Shown here piece after piece: positions 13,568 to 22,490 of a stretch of DNA of 47,695 nt. Every line of letters begins with the position of its first letter. Positions within the stretch are counted from its first letter, which is position 1. This DNA comes from an uncultured Lachnospiraceae bacterium (GTDB lineage: Bacteria > Bacillota > Clostridia > Lachnospirales > Lachnospiraceae): the NCBI GenBank assembly GCA_946405185.1, contig CAMJGH010000013.1, positions 1 through 47,695 of the forward strand, read 5' to 3'. A model generated the notes under the pieces. The model saw nothing but the letters and a program-made list of their open reading frames with translations. It had not been told where the DNA came from and made no database searches. Both the position numbers and the translations under genes were made by a program.

Positions 13568-14621
13568 GGAAATGCTGCAAGATTCGTTCAGGACGATCTC
13601 GAACGGTGAAGTCGTCACGGGTACCGTGATGGACGTCAAAGAAGACGAGATCATCATGAATATCGGATACAAGGCAGACGGTATCATCACCCGCAACGAG
13701 TTCACCAACGTCCCCAACGCGGACCTTCGTGAACTGGTTTCCGTTGGCGATGAGCTGGAAGTGAAAGTGCTGAAGGTCAACGACGGAGAGGGTCAGGTGC
13801 AGCTCTCCTACCGCCGTCTGCAGCAGGAGCGCAGCTCCAAGCTGCTGGAGGCTGCCTTCAACGAGAAACTGGTGCTGACCGCTCCGGTCACCCAGGTGCT
13901 CAATGGCGGTCTGTCCGTGGTGTTCGATGACACCCGCATCTTCATTCCGGCCAGCCTCGTGTCGGACACCTACGAGCGCAATCTGGAAAAGTACGCCGGC
14001 CAGGAAGTCGAGTTCGTCCTGACGGAGTTCAACCCGCGCAAGCGCCGCATCATCGGCGACATGAAGCAGCTCATCCTTCAGAAGAAGGCCGAGATGCAGA
14101 AAGAGCTGTTCGCCCGCATCGTGCCCGGCATGCGCGTGACCGGTACCGTCAAGAACGTGACGGACTTCGGCGCCTTCATTGACCTCGGCGGTGCCGACGG
14201 CCTGCTGCACATCTCCGAGATGTCCTGGGGCCGCGTGGAGAACCCGAAGAAGGTCTTCAAGCCCGGTCAGGAACTGGAAGTCTACATCAAGGACATCCAG
14301 GGCACCAAGATCGCTCTGTCCCTGAAGTTCCCGGATGAGAATCCGTGGACCAACGCCGCCGAGAAGTATGCGGTTGGCACCGTGGTCACCGGCCGCGTCG
14401 CCCGCATGACGGAATTTGGCGCGTTCGTGGAACTGGAGAGCGGCATCGACGCGCTGCTGCACGTCAGCCAGATCGCCAGAGAGCACATCAACCGCCCGTC
14501 TGACGTCCTCAAGAACGGCCAGATCATCGAGGCGAAGGTCGTTGACTTCAACGAAGAAGCCAAGAAGATCAGCCTGTCCATGAAGGCTCTGCTGAACGAC
14601 CAGGCGGCTGACGAAGAATAA
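13548..14621 (+). CDS. S1-domain RNA-binding protein (RpsA-like)
   Basis: 357 residues from ATG 13548, with CAGGAGG inside the end of ispH. Four S1 (OB-fold) repeats: about 18-90, 105-172, 186-258 and 274-348. The third and fourth are the most regular (VKNVTDFGAFIDLGGADGLL and RMTEFGAFVELESGIDALL). Such four-repeat proteins are the Firmicute counterparts of ribosomal protein S1 and bind mRNA; how far they replace S1 on the ribosome varies. In several Clostridia the homologue is fused to IspH; here the two are separate but overlapping. A terminator follows, ending a transcription unit of about 9 kb. Confidence 0.88.
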   Translation: MSELSFEEMLQDSFRTISNGEVVTGTVMDVKEDEIIMNIGYKADGIITRNEFTNVPNADLRELVSVGDELEVKVLKVNDGEGQVQLSYRRLQQERSSKLLEAAFNEKLVLTAPVTQVLNGGLSVVFDDTRIFIPASLVSDTYERNLEKYAGQEVEFVLTEFNPRKRRIIGDMKQLILQKKAEMQKELFARIVPGMRVTGTVKNVTDFGAFIDLGGADGLLHISEMSWGRVENPKKVFKPGQELEVYIKDIQGTKIALSLKFPDENPWTNAAEKYAVGTVVTGRVARMTEFGAFVELESGIDALLHVSQIAREHINRPSDVLKNGQIIEAKVVDFNEEAKKISLSMKALLNDQAADEE

Positions 14622-14636
14622 GTTTTGGGATAACGC

Positions 14637-14667
14637 GGGGGCTTCGCTTGGGCGGAGCCCCCTTTTT
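14637..14667 (+). terminator. Rho-independent terminator after the S1 gene
   Basis: GGGGGCTTCGC pairs with GCGGAGCCCCC around a TTGG loop, followed by TTTTT. It ends only 15 bases before the next ATG. Confidence 0.85.
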
Positions 14668-14681
14668 CTTTGGTGAAGTGC

Positions 14682-16682
14682 ATGAGCAAGACACGTGTTC
14701 CGAAAAAGAAGAGCCATAAGGAAGGGCAGAAAGAAGCATTTGTGCGCCTGCGGCGCGGGGCGGGACTGGCCTGCGGGCTGCTGCTGACGGTCCTCGCGGC
14801 GGCCGCGGTGATCCTGGCCTTCACCTACGAAGGCGCGCCCAAGACGGCGTGGCCCCTCCCGCTGTTCGCGGCCGCGGTGTTCACGGCGCTGTTCTCCGTG
14901 CGGGAGCACCGCTTCGTGACGGCGGTGCGCCTGGTCATCACGGCGTTCGCGTGCTTCTATCTGCTGGAGTGGTTCACGCACGAGCCGTGGAAGATGGCCT
15001 ATCCGCCGCAGCTTTTAAACCTCGCGGCAGCGGTCGGGTTCTTTTTGCTGTTCACCGGTGTGTTCGGGTCTTTTGCGCGCGGGGGCATCGCCCTGGGCGT
15101 TTTTTATCTGTTTGTGGGGCTGGCCAACTACTACACTATGAAGTTCAGGTCGTCGCCCATCCTGCCGTGGGATCTGCTCTCACTCCGCACGGCGCTGTCC
15201 GTCACCTCCAACTACACCTTCTCGGTCACCTGGGAGGAAGCCTGTCAGGTGCTGGGCTTTGTCATCCTGCTGGGGCTGGCCGGCAACGCCGTGCATGACC
15301 GCATAAGGCCGCTGGTGCGGCTGATCCCGGCCGGCGCCGGCGTGGCCGTACTGGTGGTGCTGGTGGTGATGCTCGGCAAAACATCCTTTACGGACAAGTA
15401 TCTGACCAAAGGGAATCTGTTCACGCAGTGGGCCACCTACCGGGACAACGGCTTCATGGTGAGTTTCGGGCAGAACCTGAAGTATCTGCGCATCGACAAA
15501 CCGGAAGGGTATTCACGCCAGAAGGCTGATGCGGTGGTGGCGGAAGCGGCGGCCGCGTACGATGCCGCACACCCGGTGCAGCAGACGGTGGAAGAGCAGC
15601 CGGATATTATCATCATCATGAACGAGGCGTTCTCGGACCTGGCCGTGCTTCATGAATTCGGTGTGAGCGAGGATTACATGCCGTTCCTGCACAGCCTGCA
15701 GCAGACGGAAGCCCCCAACGTGCTTACAGGCACGCTCTTTGTCTCGGTGCTGGGCGGCAACACCGCCAACACGGAGTATGAGTTCCTGACGGGCGGCTCT
15801 ATGGCGTTCCTCCCGCCGGGCAGCGTGCCGTACCAGCAGTACATCAACGCGCCCATGGCCTCCCTGACCAAGGAACTGGAAGAACTGGGCTACCGGACAT
15901 TCGCCTCTCACCCGTACAACGCGTCGGGGTGGGACCGCGATGAAGTGTATCCGTTCTTCGGCTTTGACCAGTCGTATTTCCGGCCGGCTTTCCAGAACCC
16001 GCAGATCATCCGCAAGTACGTGTCGGACGCCTCGCAGTACGGGTTCATTGAGCAGAAGCGCGCCGAAGCAACCGGCCCGGTGTTCTCGTACAACGTGACC
16101 ATGCAGAACCACGGCGGCTACAGCCAGCTCTATGAGGATGTGCCGCTGACGGTCAAGCTGACGGACATCAACAACCGCCCGGGCACGGAGCACTATCTGA
16201 CACTGGTGCAGATCGCGGACGCGGCGCTGGAAAAGTATCTGGCCGAATTGGAGAAGCAGGAAAAGCCGGTCGTAGTGGTGTTCTTCGGAGATCACCAGCC
16301 GTCGGATTTTGTGGCCAACTGCATCATGAACAAAGACGGTAAAAAGGCGGATGAGCGCACGCTGGAAGAGCAGCAGAAGCGGTACCAGGTGCCGCTCCTG
16401 ATCTGGTCGAACCGGAAGCTCACGAAGAGCGGGAATATGGCGCATCCGGTCATATCGCCGAATTTCCTGGGGGCCTATACGTTGAGAGAGGCTGGGGTGG
16501 AACTCTCGGATTATGAGAAGTATCTGCTGTGGCTGCAGGAGCAGTATCCGGCTATTACAGCCAATATGTATATCGATGCAGACGGAGAGATGAGAGCGGT
16601 CGGAGAGATAGCAGCGGAAGACGAAAAAGTGCTGCGGGAATACGAGATGGTGTGTTATCGCAGGCTGTTTGACAATGACTGA
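14682..16682 (+). CDS. LTA synthase-family membrane sulfatase / phosphoglycerol transferase
   Basis: 666 residues from ATG 14682. A basic N-terminus (VPKKKSHKEGQKE) is followed by about five membrane helices to residue ~240, then an extracellular alkaline-phosphatase-fold domain. The catalytic landmarks of the lipoteichoic acid synthase family are visible: metal-binding Glu in IIIIMNEAFSDL, the nucleophile Thr in GGNTANTEYEFLTGG, NHGGY, and the metal ligands in FFGDHQPSD. It would transfer glycerol-phosphate (or a similar group) to surface polymers; the exact acceptor is unknown. The Shine-Dalgarno is weak (GGTGAA), and the start lies just after a terminator. The last ~60 codons are AT-richer and use AGA, unlike the rest. 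Confidence 0.85.
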   Translation: MSKTRVPKKKSHKEGQKEAFVRLRRGAGLACGLLLTVLAAAAVILAFTYEGAPKTAWPLPLFAAAVFTALFSVREHRFVTAVRLVITAFACFYLLEWFTHEPWKMAYPPQLLNLAAAVGFFLLFTGVFGSFARGGIALGVFYLFVGLANYYTMKFRSSPILPWDLLSLRTALSVTSNYTFSVTWEEACQVLGFVILLGLAGNAVHDRIRPLVRLIPAGAGVAVLVVLVVMLGKTSFTDKYLTKGNLFTQWATYRDNGFMVSFGQNLKYLRIDKPEGYSRQKADAVVAEAAAAYDAAHPVQQTVEEQPDIIIIMNEAFSDLAVLHEFGVSEDYMPFLHSLQQTEAPNVLTGTLFVSVLGGNTANTEYEFLTGGSMAFLPPGSVPYQQYINAPMASLTKELEELGYRTFASHPYNASGWDRDEVYPFFGFDQSYFRPAFQNPQIIRKYVSDASQYGFIEQKRAEATGPVFSYNVTMQNHGGYSQLYEDVPLTVKLTDINNRPGTEHYLTLVQIADAALEKYLAELEKQEKPVVVVFFGDHQPSDFVANCIMNKDGKKADERTLEEQQKRYQVPLLIWSNRKLTKSGNMAHPVISPNFLGAYTLREAGVELSDYEKYLLWLQEQYPAITANMYIDADGEMRAVGEIAAEDEKVLREYEMVCYRRLFDND

Positions 16683-16726
16683 ATAAACCGGCTTTCTTAC
16701 AGTACACAGCGAGAGAACCGCAGCAA

Positions 16727-16896
16727 AACGGCTCCGACGTTCCCGAGCCGCGCCTGTAGGGCGACGTGAAGCTTTTTTGCCGGATGCCGCCCGCCCCGGA
16801 GCCGACCCGCCCTGATGGAGGTGGAGGGGCGGGCATTTGGCGGAGGCAAAAAAGCAAGGAGCCCGTACGAAGCGAGCGAGGGAATGCGGAGCCGTT
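16727..16896. repeat. Large imperfect palindrome, MITE- or REP-like intergenic element
   Basis: About 170 bases that fold back on themselves. Outer arms AACGGCTCCG (16727-16736) / CGGAGCCGTT (16887-16896) extend through CGTTCCC/GGGAATG. The middle stem is GCTTTTTTGCC (16771-16781) / GGCAAAAAAGC (16845-16855). The inner arms are ATGCC..CGCCC and GGGGCGGGCAT. A 14-base direct repeat (GCCAGTGTYYTAAC) lies at 16899-16912 and 16943-16956. From memory, similar intergenic sequence is common in Lachnospiraceae. No gene is seen in 16683-16960. Confidence 0.7.
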
Positions 16897-16960
16897 CAGC
16901 CAGTGTTTTAACGCTTGCGGGTAAGAAACCCCGAAGTTGTTCGCCAGTGTCCTAACACTT

Positions 16961-18010
16961 TTATATCAGCAGTTTTAGAGCAGCCATGGCCAATTGTCTG
17001 GCATCTGCTTCGGTAAACCTGTCTTCTTCGTACAGCGCATAGTGCACCGGCGCCTTCAGCGCATCGGCAAAATCCGGCTCGAGGCAGGCGCAGGGCTCTT
17101 CGATGAATAGCCCGGAATGCCGTGTATAGCAAGTGGCAGCCGTCGCCCGCTTGCGCCTGGGCGGCTCCAAAAACTGACTGATGGCGCGGAGCATGGCGGT
17201 ATCCTCCGCCGGCAGATAATCGTAATTCCTGAAGTCCTTGTAGTAGTGGCGGTGCTCGCCGTAAGCGGCGGGAAAGCGCAGCGTGACGGCATTATCCGCC
17301 AGGGTGACGGCCGTGGTCTGCACCAGCGCCTGCACCGGCGTGGGGAAGGAAAGCCCCGGCGCGGTCAGCGTGACGGTGAGGGCATCCTCGGAAAGCGCGT
17401 AGGCGCAGGCATACTCCCGGTCCGTCAGCCCCTCGTAAGCCTGCAGGCAGGCGGCCACACGCGGCAGGTTGGCAATATCCTCAAAGTTGTGCAGCAGCAG
17501 ATCCTGCAGGAGGGCCTCCTCGCGGGTATTCTGCCAGTCCAGATATTCGTAGATCAGCTCGCCGCCGCTCTTTTCATCCTCCCGCCCGATGCCGAAATAC
17601 TGCTCGATGGTCTTCAAACGGCAGTTGGGAAACCCCAGAAACTTCTTCAGCTTCCGGGCCGAACGCATCAGATCCACACTCTCAAGCCCCTCAAACGTGT
17701 AGGGCAGGTGGAACTGCTCCGCGCAGGCCTGCAGGTAGCGCAGATCGAACGTATCCCCGTTGTAGGAGATCAGGCGCTCGTGGCGGCGGACCTCCTCAAA
17801 AAAGGCATGCAGCAGCCGGGGCTCATCGATGAGCTCCTCCGCAAACCACTGGGTGAGAATGAACTGCTCACCGTCCGAACGGCAGCAGCCGATGAGATAC
17901 AGCTGCGAGTCGTAGGCGGACAGACCGGTGGTCTCGATATCGAAATAGAGTGCGCCGGTATCCGGCAGCAGGTGCGCCGGCCCGGCAATGACGGCTTCAC
18001 GCGTTTTCAT
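16961..18010 (-). CDS. RNase H-like (YprB-type) exonuclease domain protein
   Basis: 349 residues. DEDD-type exonuclease fold: ALYFDIETTGL carries Asp24 and Glu26, ISYNGDTFDLRYLQ the next acidic residue, and LLLHNFEDIANLP the closing His/Asp region. It matches the YprB-like ribonuclease H-like family of Firmicutes, which is uncharacterised. The start was set at the ATG whose first base is 18010, because the frame upstream runs into promoters and ruvA antisense. A consensus-like promoter (18017-18046) ends only six bases before that ATG, so the mRNA may be leaderless. Divergent from ruvAB, which may hint at a DNA-repair link (inference). Confidence 0.8.
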   Translation of the reverse strand: MKTREAVIAGPAHLLPDTGALYFDIETTGLSAYDSQLYLIGCCRSDGEQFILTQWFAEELIDEPRLLHAFFEEVRRHERLISYNGDTFDLRYLQACAEQFHLPYTFEGLESVDLMRSARKLKKFLGFPNCRLKTIEQYFGIGREDEKSGGELIYEYLDWQNTREEALLQDLLLHNFEDIANLPRVAACLQAYEGLTDREYACAYALSEDALTVTLTAPGLSFPTPVQALVQTTAVTLADNAVTLRFPAAYGEHRHYYKDFRNYDYLPAEDTAMLRAISQFLEPPRRKRATAATCYTRHSGLFIEEPCACLEPDFADALKAPVHYALYEEDRFTEADARQLAMAALKLLI

Positions 18011-18016
18011 GCTCCG

Positions 18017-18046
18017 ATTATACGACGGAAGAAAGACTTCCCGCAA
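18017..18046 (-). promoter_or_regulatory. Promoter of the YprB-like gene, start point at the ATG
   Basis: On the minus strand: TTGCGG, 18-base spacer, TATAAT, then CGGAGC and ATG. The expected +1 falls at or within a base of the A of the start codon, predicting a leaderless transcript. Confidence 0.6.
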
Positions 18047-18074
18047 GCAGAAACGAACATTCATTCGATTGCCC

Positions 18075-18104
18075 TTGAAAGCGGGCGCGCTCTTATGGTA
18101 CACT
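18075..18104 (+). promoter_or_regulatory. Promoter of ruvA
   Basis: TTGAAA (18075-18080), 18-base spacer, TACACT (18099-18104); start expected near 18111, giving a ~50-base leader to the ATG at 18161. Divergent from the YprB-like promoter. No LexA-type box was recognised between them. Confidence 0.6.
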
Positions 18105-18160
18105 GTCAGGTAGTATTTTGAGGAAGAAGGCCCCACGGCTTTTTTCGGAAAGAGGCAGTT

Positions 18161-18766
18161 ATGATCGCAACCATCCGCGGCACGGTGGCGGAAAAGAACA
18201 TCGACAGCGCCGTCATCGAGACGGCCGCCGGCCTGGGCTACACGGTGCAGATGCCAGCCAGCATGCTGGACCATCTGCCGGCAAGCGGTGACGTAAAACT
18301 GTACACGGTCATGGCCGTCCGCGAGGACGACGTCTCCCTGTACGGCTTCCCCGGATGGGAAGAACTGGACATGTTCAAGCTGCTGCTGACGGTCAACAAA
18401 GTGGGCCCGAAGGTGGCGCTCTCCATTCTGTCCGCCCTCACGGTGGATGACCTGCGCTTCGCCATCCTCTCGGAGGATGCCAAGGCCATCACCAAGGCGC
18501 CCGGCGTGGGCAACCGCGTGGCAGCTCAGATCATCCTCTCCCTCAAAGACAAGGTGGACCTGCAGGAGGCGTTCGAAAGCCGCTCGGCAGTTGTGGCGGC
18601 CCAGTCCGGCGCCGGCATGTCCGATGCTGCCTCCGAAGCGGTGCAGGCGCTCACGGCGCTCGGCTACTCCGGCACCGAAGCCCTGAAGGCCGTCAAGTCC
18701 GTGGAAGGCGCGGAAAACATGACGGTGGAGGAGATCCTCAAAGCCTCCCTGCGCTTCTTCGTCTGA
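18161..18766 (+). CDS. ruvA: Holliday junction DNA helicase subunit RuvA
   Basis: 201 residues, normal length. Binds the four-way junction as a tetramer and loads RuvB. Domain I (OB fold) begins MIATIRGTVAEKN. Domain II carries the paired helix-hairpin-helix motifs VNKVGPKVALSIL and APGVGNRVAAQIILSLKDK. Domain III (residues ~155-200, ending TVEEILKASLRFF) contacts RuvB. It is followed after 83 bases by ruvB in the usual order. A RuvC gene is not in the window. Confidence 0.95.
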   Translation: MIATIRGTVAEKNIDSAVIETAAGLGYTVQMPASMLDHLPASGDVKLYTVMAVREDDVSLYGFPGWEELDMFKLLLTVNKVGPKVALSILSALTVDDLRFAILSEDAKAITKAPGVGNRVAAQIILSLKDKVDLQEAFESRSAVVAAQSGAGMSDAASEAVQALTALGYSGTEALKAVKSVEGAENMTVEEILKASLRFFV

Positions 18767-18849
18767 TGGCTCCACAGCCGGTCTTACGGCCGGCATGACT
18801 ACGACAAGGAACGGAAGCGGCGTCAGCCCTCCGTAAGGGAATACCGTTT

Positions 18850-19848
18850 ATGGCACAGCGCATCATCAACACCGAGATCGCCGAAGAGGACAAGCGGATC
18901 GAAAACAGTCTGCGTCCCAAGCGGCTGTCGGATTACATCGGGCAGGCCCGCGCCAAAGAGAGCCTGCGCATCTACATCGAGGCTGCCCGCTCCCGCGGGG
19001 AGCCGCTGGACCACGTCCTCTTTTACGGCCCGCCCGGGCTGGGCAAGACCACGCTGGCCGGCATCATCGCCGAAGAGATGGGCACGCGCCTGAAGATCAC
19101 CTCCGGGCCGGCCATCGAGAAGCCCGGCGAGATCGTGGCCATCCTGTCCAACCTCCGCGAGGGGGATGTCCTGTTCGTGGATGAGATCCACCGCCTCAAC
19201 CGCCAGGTGGAGGAGGCTCTGTACCCGGCCATGGAAGATTTTGCGGTGGACATCGTGTACGGCAAGGGGCCGGCATCGCGCTCGGTGCGCTTCAACCTGC
19301 CGCATTTCACGCTGGTGGGCGCCACCACGCGCGCGGGGCTGCTGTCCGCGCCGCTGCGTGACCGGTTCGGTGTGGTGAGCCACCTGGAGTACTACACGCC
19401 GGCGGAACTCTCCGAGATCCTGGCCCGCTCAGCAGCCGTACTGGGCGTGGAACTGGAAGAGGAGGGTGCCGCGGAGATCGCCCGCCGCTCGCGCGGGACG
19501 CCGCGCCTGGCCAACCGCCTGTTAAAGCGCGTGAGGGATTTCGCGGAAGTCAAGTACGACGGCCGCATCACCGCGGACGTGGCCCGCATGGCGCTGGATC
19601 TGCTGGAAGTGGACCGCCTGGGGCTTGACAAGAACGACCGGAGCATCCTGCTCACCATGATCGACAAGTTCGAAGGCGGGCCGGTCGGCCTGGAAACGCT
19701 GGCCGCCTCGGTGGGCGAGGATGCCGGCACCATCGAAGATGTCTACGAGCCGTACCTGCTGCAGAACGGCCTGATCCAGCGGACGCCGCGCGGCCGCATC
19801 GTCACCGTTAACGGGTACCGTCACTTTGGAAGAATACCTCAGGAGTAA
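18850..19848 (+). CDS. ruvB: Holliday junction DNA helicase subunit RuvB
   Basis: 332 residues. AAA+ motor that drives branch migration with RuvA. Walker [12 protein letters not shown], Walker [20 protein letters not shown], sensor 1 [19 protein letters not shown] with the arginine finger, sensor 2 [12 protein letters not shown], and the C-terminal winged helix ending [17 protein letters not shown]. All catalytic elements are intact. The Shine-Dalgarno is modest (AAGGGA nine bases before ATG). Confidence 0.96.
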   Translation: MAQRIINTEIAEEDKRIENSLRPKRLSDYIGQARAKESLRIYIEAARSRGEPLDHVLFYGPPGLGKTTLAGIIAEEMGTRLKITSGPAIEKPGEIVAILSNLREGDVLFVDEIHRLNRQVEEALYPAMEDFAVDIVYGKGPASRSVRFNLPHFTLVGATTRAGLLSAPLRDRFGVVSHLEYYTPAELSEILARSAAVLGVELEEEGAAEIARRSRGTPRLANRLLKRVRDFAEVKYDGRITADVARMALDLLEVDRLGLDKNDRSILLTMIDKFEGGPVGLETLAASVGEDAGTIEDVYEPYLLQNGLIQRTPRGRIVTVNGYRHFGRIPQE

Positions 19849-19861
19849 AGGGAGAAGACCT

Positions 19862-20212
19862 ATGGATGTCAAACAGTTCACGGATGTCACCATCGACGGC
19901 AAGACCTACCATCTGGGCGGGTACGAATCGGAAGCCTACCTGCAGGAGGTGGCGGCGCACGTCAACCGCCGGCTGTCCGAACTGAAGGATCAGATCGGCT
20001 ACGCCCGGCAGAGCGAGGAGATCCAGACCGTCCTTCTGTGCCTGAACCTGGCGGACGATTACACCCGCAAGAAGGCCGAGGCGGACAGCCTGGCCGAGCA
20101 GGTGGAAAAGCTGGAAAAAGAGATCTACGTTCTGAAGCATGACTGCGTGGTGCTGCGCATGGAGAACGAAGCCCTGAAGAGCCGCGCGCTCACCATCGAG
20201 GCCGGGGAATGA
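19862..20212 (+). CDS. zapA: Cell division protein ZapA
   Basis: 116 residues from ATG 19862 with GGGAGAAG upstream. The N-terminal ZapA globular domain reads VTIDGKTYHLGGYESEAYLQ and VAAHVNRRLSEL, followed by a long coiled coil (residues ~65-112, AEQVEKLEKEIYVLKHD). ZapA crosslinks FtsZ filaments at the division site. It sits between ruvB and the U32 gene, with an ATGA overlap to the latter. Confidence 0.85.
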   Translation: MDVKQFTDVTIDGKTYHLGGYESEAYLQEVAAHVNRRLSELKDQIGYARQSEEIQTVLLCLNLADDYTRKKAEADSLAEQVEKLEKEIYVLKHDCVVLRMENEALKSRALTIEAGE

Positions 20213-22416
20213 TCCGGCCGGAGGTCCTGGCACCCGCCGGGACGTTTGAAAGTCTGCAGGCTGCCATACGCGCCGGAGCGGATGCCGTCTATCTGGGCGG
20301 CTCCGCTTTCGGCGCGCGCGCTTATGCGGGCAATTTTGACCGCGAGGAGCTGCTGCGGGCCATCGAGTACGCCCACGTGCACGGCCGGCGCCTCTACCTG
20401 ACCGTCAACACCCTGGTCAAGGAGGCGGAACTGCCGGCGGTAGCGGAGTACCTGGTGCCGTTCTATGAGGCCGGCATCGATGCCGTCATCGTGCAGGATC
20501 TGGGCGTGGTGCGTATGATCCGCCGCCTGTTCCCGGAACTGCCCATCCACGCCAGCACGCAGATGGCCGTGGCGGATGTGTCCGGTGCCAGGCTGCTGGA
20601 TGCGTACGGCGTGCGGCGGCTGGTCATGCCGCGGGAACTCTCGCTTCCCGAGATCCGGCTGATCCGGGAGCAGACCGATCTGGAAATTGAAGCCTTCGTG
20701 CACGGTGCGCTCTGTTACTGCTCGTCGGGGCAGTGCCTGATGAGCAGCCTCATCGGCGGGCGTTCGGGCAACCGCGGGCGCTGCGCGCAGCCCTGCCGGC
20801 TGGAGTATGACGTTTACCGCGGTTCAGAGCACCTGAACACGGCCAAAGAGACGCATCTGCTCAGCCCCAAGGACATCAACACCGCGATGATCCTGCCGGA
20901 ACTCGTGGCGGCGGGCGTCCACTCGCTCAAGATCGAAGGGCGCATGAAAAAGCCCGTCTACGCGGCGGGCGTGGCCGAGGTGTATCGGCGGCTGGCGGAC
21001 AGATTGATGGAAGTCGGGCTGGAGAAATACTGCGTGACGGCCGAAGAGGAGCAGCAGCTGTTCGACCTCTTCAACCGCAGCGGTTTCTCGGAGAGTTACT
21101 ACAGGCAGTACAACGGCAAGCACATGATGGCGCTGGCGGAAAAGCCGTTCCGCTTTGCCAACGAAGCCCTGCAGCAGCGCCTGGAAGAGGCGTATCTGAC
21201 GAAAGAAGTGAAGGAGCCGGTCACCGTGGAGGCACGCTTTGCGCCGGGTGAGCCGGTGAGCCTCACGCTGTCCTGCGCGGATCCGGGCTCCCGCCCGGCG
21301 TTCGCGGCGGATGTGCCCACGCAGGAAACGGTGTCGGTGACGGTCACGGGACCGGTGGCCGAACCAGCCTCGAAGCGCCCGCTCTCGGCGGAGGATGCGA
21401 AAAAGCAGCTGGCCCGCCTGGGCGATACGCCGTTTGAAGCATCGGACATCCGCGCGGAGATCGCAGGCGACGTGTTTGTGCCGGTATCGGCGCTGAATGC
21501 CCTGCGCCGGGAGGCCGCGGAGGCGCTGGTGAGAGCGCTGACGGACCGCAGCCGGCGGGCGGAGACGGCGACGGCCGGGGAAATGGAATCCGTTCGGAAG
21601 GCTGTCGGGGGCGGTGCTCCCGCGGCCGATGTGCTCATCACCACGCCCACGCAGGCGGAGGCGGTGTTGGCTGCGGACTTCCCGGTGCGCCGGCTGTACG
21701 CGGAAAGCGACCTGACGGATGCCGCCGGGTTTGCGGCGCTGCAGAAACGCTGTCAGGCGAAAGGCATCCGCCTGTATCTGGCGCTGCCGTACGTGTTCCG
21801 CGAGCGCGGCAAGAAGCGCCTGGAAGCGCTGCTGTCCGGTGCCGGTGCGCCGGCATTTGACGGCTTCCTGGTGCGCAGCATGGACGGCTTGGGCTGGGTG
21901 AAAGAGTCCTTCCCGGAGGCGCCTGTCTGCGCGGATGCGGGCCTGTACAGCTGGAATGGGGAGGCCAAGGCCTTCCTGGAAGAGCAGGGGGTGTCTGACC
22001 TCACGGCCCCGCTCGAGCAGTCCCGGCGGGAGCTGGCGGACCGGGGGCTCACCGGGGAGACGCTCATCGTCTACGGGCGCGTGCCCATGATGATCTCCGC
22101 CCAGTGCCTGCAGAAAAACACCACGGGCTGCCGCAAGGATACCACACAGCCTCATTTCCTGGACCTGCGGGACCGCAAGGGCGAGCACCTGCCGGTGCGC
22201 ACTTCCTGCGCGGACTGCCAGAACGTGATCTTCAACTCCCGCCGGACGTGCCTGTTCGGGAAGCTTCCCGAGTGCGAGAGCCTGCATCCGGCGGCGCTGC
22301 GCATCGACTTCACGGATGAAACGGCGGAAGAAGTGCGGGATGTGCTGGAGAAGTTTGCGGCCGGTGAGGACACGCCCAAGTACACCCGCGGGCATTTCAC
22401 CAGAGGTGTCGAATAA
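20209..22416 (+). CDS. U32-family peptidase-like protein (RlhA/TrhP type), with C-terminal extension
   Basis: 735 residues. The U32 domain covers residues 1-~320: PEVLAPAGTFESLQAAIRAG, ADAVYLGG, IDAVIVQDLG, IHASTQMAV and the cysteine-containing GALCYCSSGQCLMSS / GNRGRCAQPCR segment that probably holds an iron-sulfur cluster. Then LLSPKDINT and SLKIEGRMKKPVYAA. The C-terminal half resembles the DUF3656 region of RlhA-type proteins and ends with more cysteines (TSCADCQNVIFNSRRTCLF). E. coli relatives hydroxylate 23S rRNA (RlhA) or tRNA (TrhP) using prephenate; protease activity is doubtful. Translationally coupled to zapA; a strong terminator follows. Confidence 0.83.
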   Translation: MIRPEVLAPAGTFESLQAAIRAGADAVYLGGSAFGARAYAGNFDREELLRAIEYAHVHGRRLYLTVNTLVKEAELPAVAEYLVPFYEAGIDAVIVQDLGVVRMIRRLFPELPIHASTQMAVADVSGARLLDAYGVRRLVMPRELSLPEIRLIREQTDLEIEAFVHGALCYCSSGQCLMSSLIGGRSGNRGRCAQPCRLEYDVYRGSEHLNTAKETHLLSPKDINTAMILPELVAAGVHSLKIEGRMKKPVYAAGVAEVYRRLADRLMEVGLEKYCVTAEEEQQLFDLFNRSGFSESYYRQYNGKHMMALAEKPFRFANEALQQRLEEAYLTKEVKEPVTVEARFAPGEPVSLTLSCADPGSRPAFAADVPTQETVSVTVTGPVAEPASKRPLSAEDAKKQLARLGDTPFEASDIRAEIAGDVFVPVSALNALRREAAEALVRALTDRSRRAETATAGEMESVRKAVGGGAPAADVLITTPTQAEAVLAADFPVRRLYAESDLTDAAGFAALQKRCQAKGIRLYLALPYVFRERGKKRLEALLSGAGAPAFDGFLVRSMDGLGWVKESFPEAPVCADAGLYSWNGEAKAFLEEQGVSDLTAPLEQSRRELADRGLTGETLIVYGRVPMMISAQCLQKNTTGCRKDTTQPHFLDLRDRKGEHLPVRTSCADCQNVIFNSRRTCLFGKLPECESLHPAALRIDFTDETAEEVRDVLEKFAAGEDTPKYTRGHFTRGVE

Positions 22417-22440
22417 ACGGTTCCATGACAGAACAAAAGC

Positions 22441-22475
22441 GGCCCGGGCTCATCGGTCATGAGCCCGGGCCTTTT
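22441..22475. terminator. Bidirectional terminator between the U32 gene and the ABC exporter
   Basis: Perfect 13-bp stem GGCCCGGGCTCAT / ATGAGCCCGGGCC with a five-base loop, T-run on one side and A-run (CAAAAG) on the other. It lies between two convergent genes. Confidence 0.88.
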
Positions 22476-22490
22476 GGACGTTTTCGGCAC

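Noticed and set aside
17117-18121. 334-residue plus-strand frame opposite the YprB-like gene
   Set aside because: The minus-strand protein has clear DEDD motifs; the plus frame has none.
18011-18796. N-terminal extension of the YprB-like protein into ruvA antisense
   Set aside because: It would cover promoters and lie opposite a well-supported ruvA; the motif-bearing part starts after ATG 18010.
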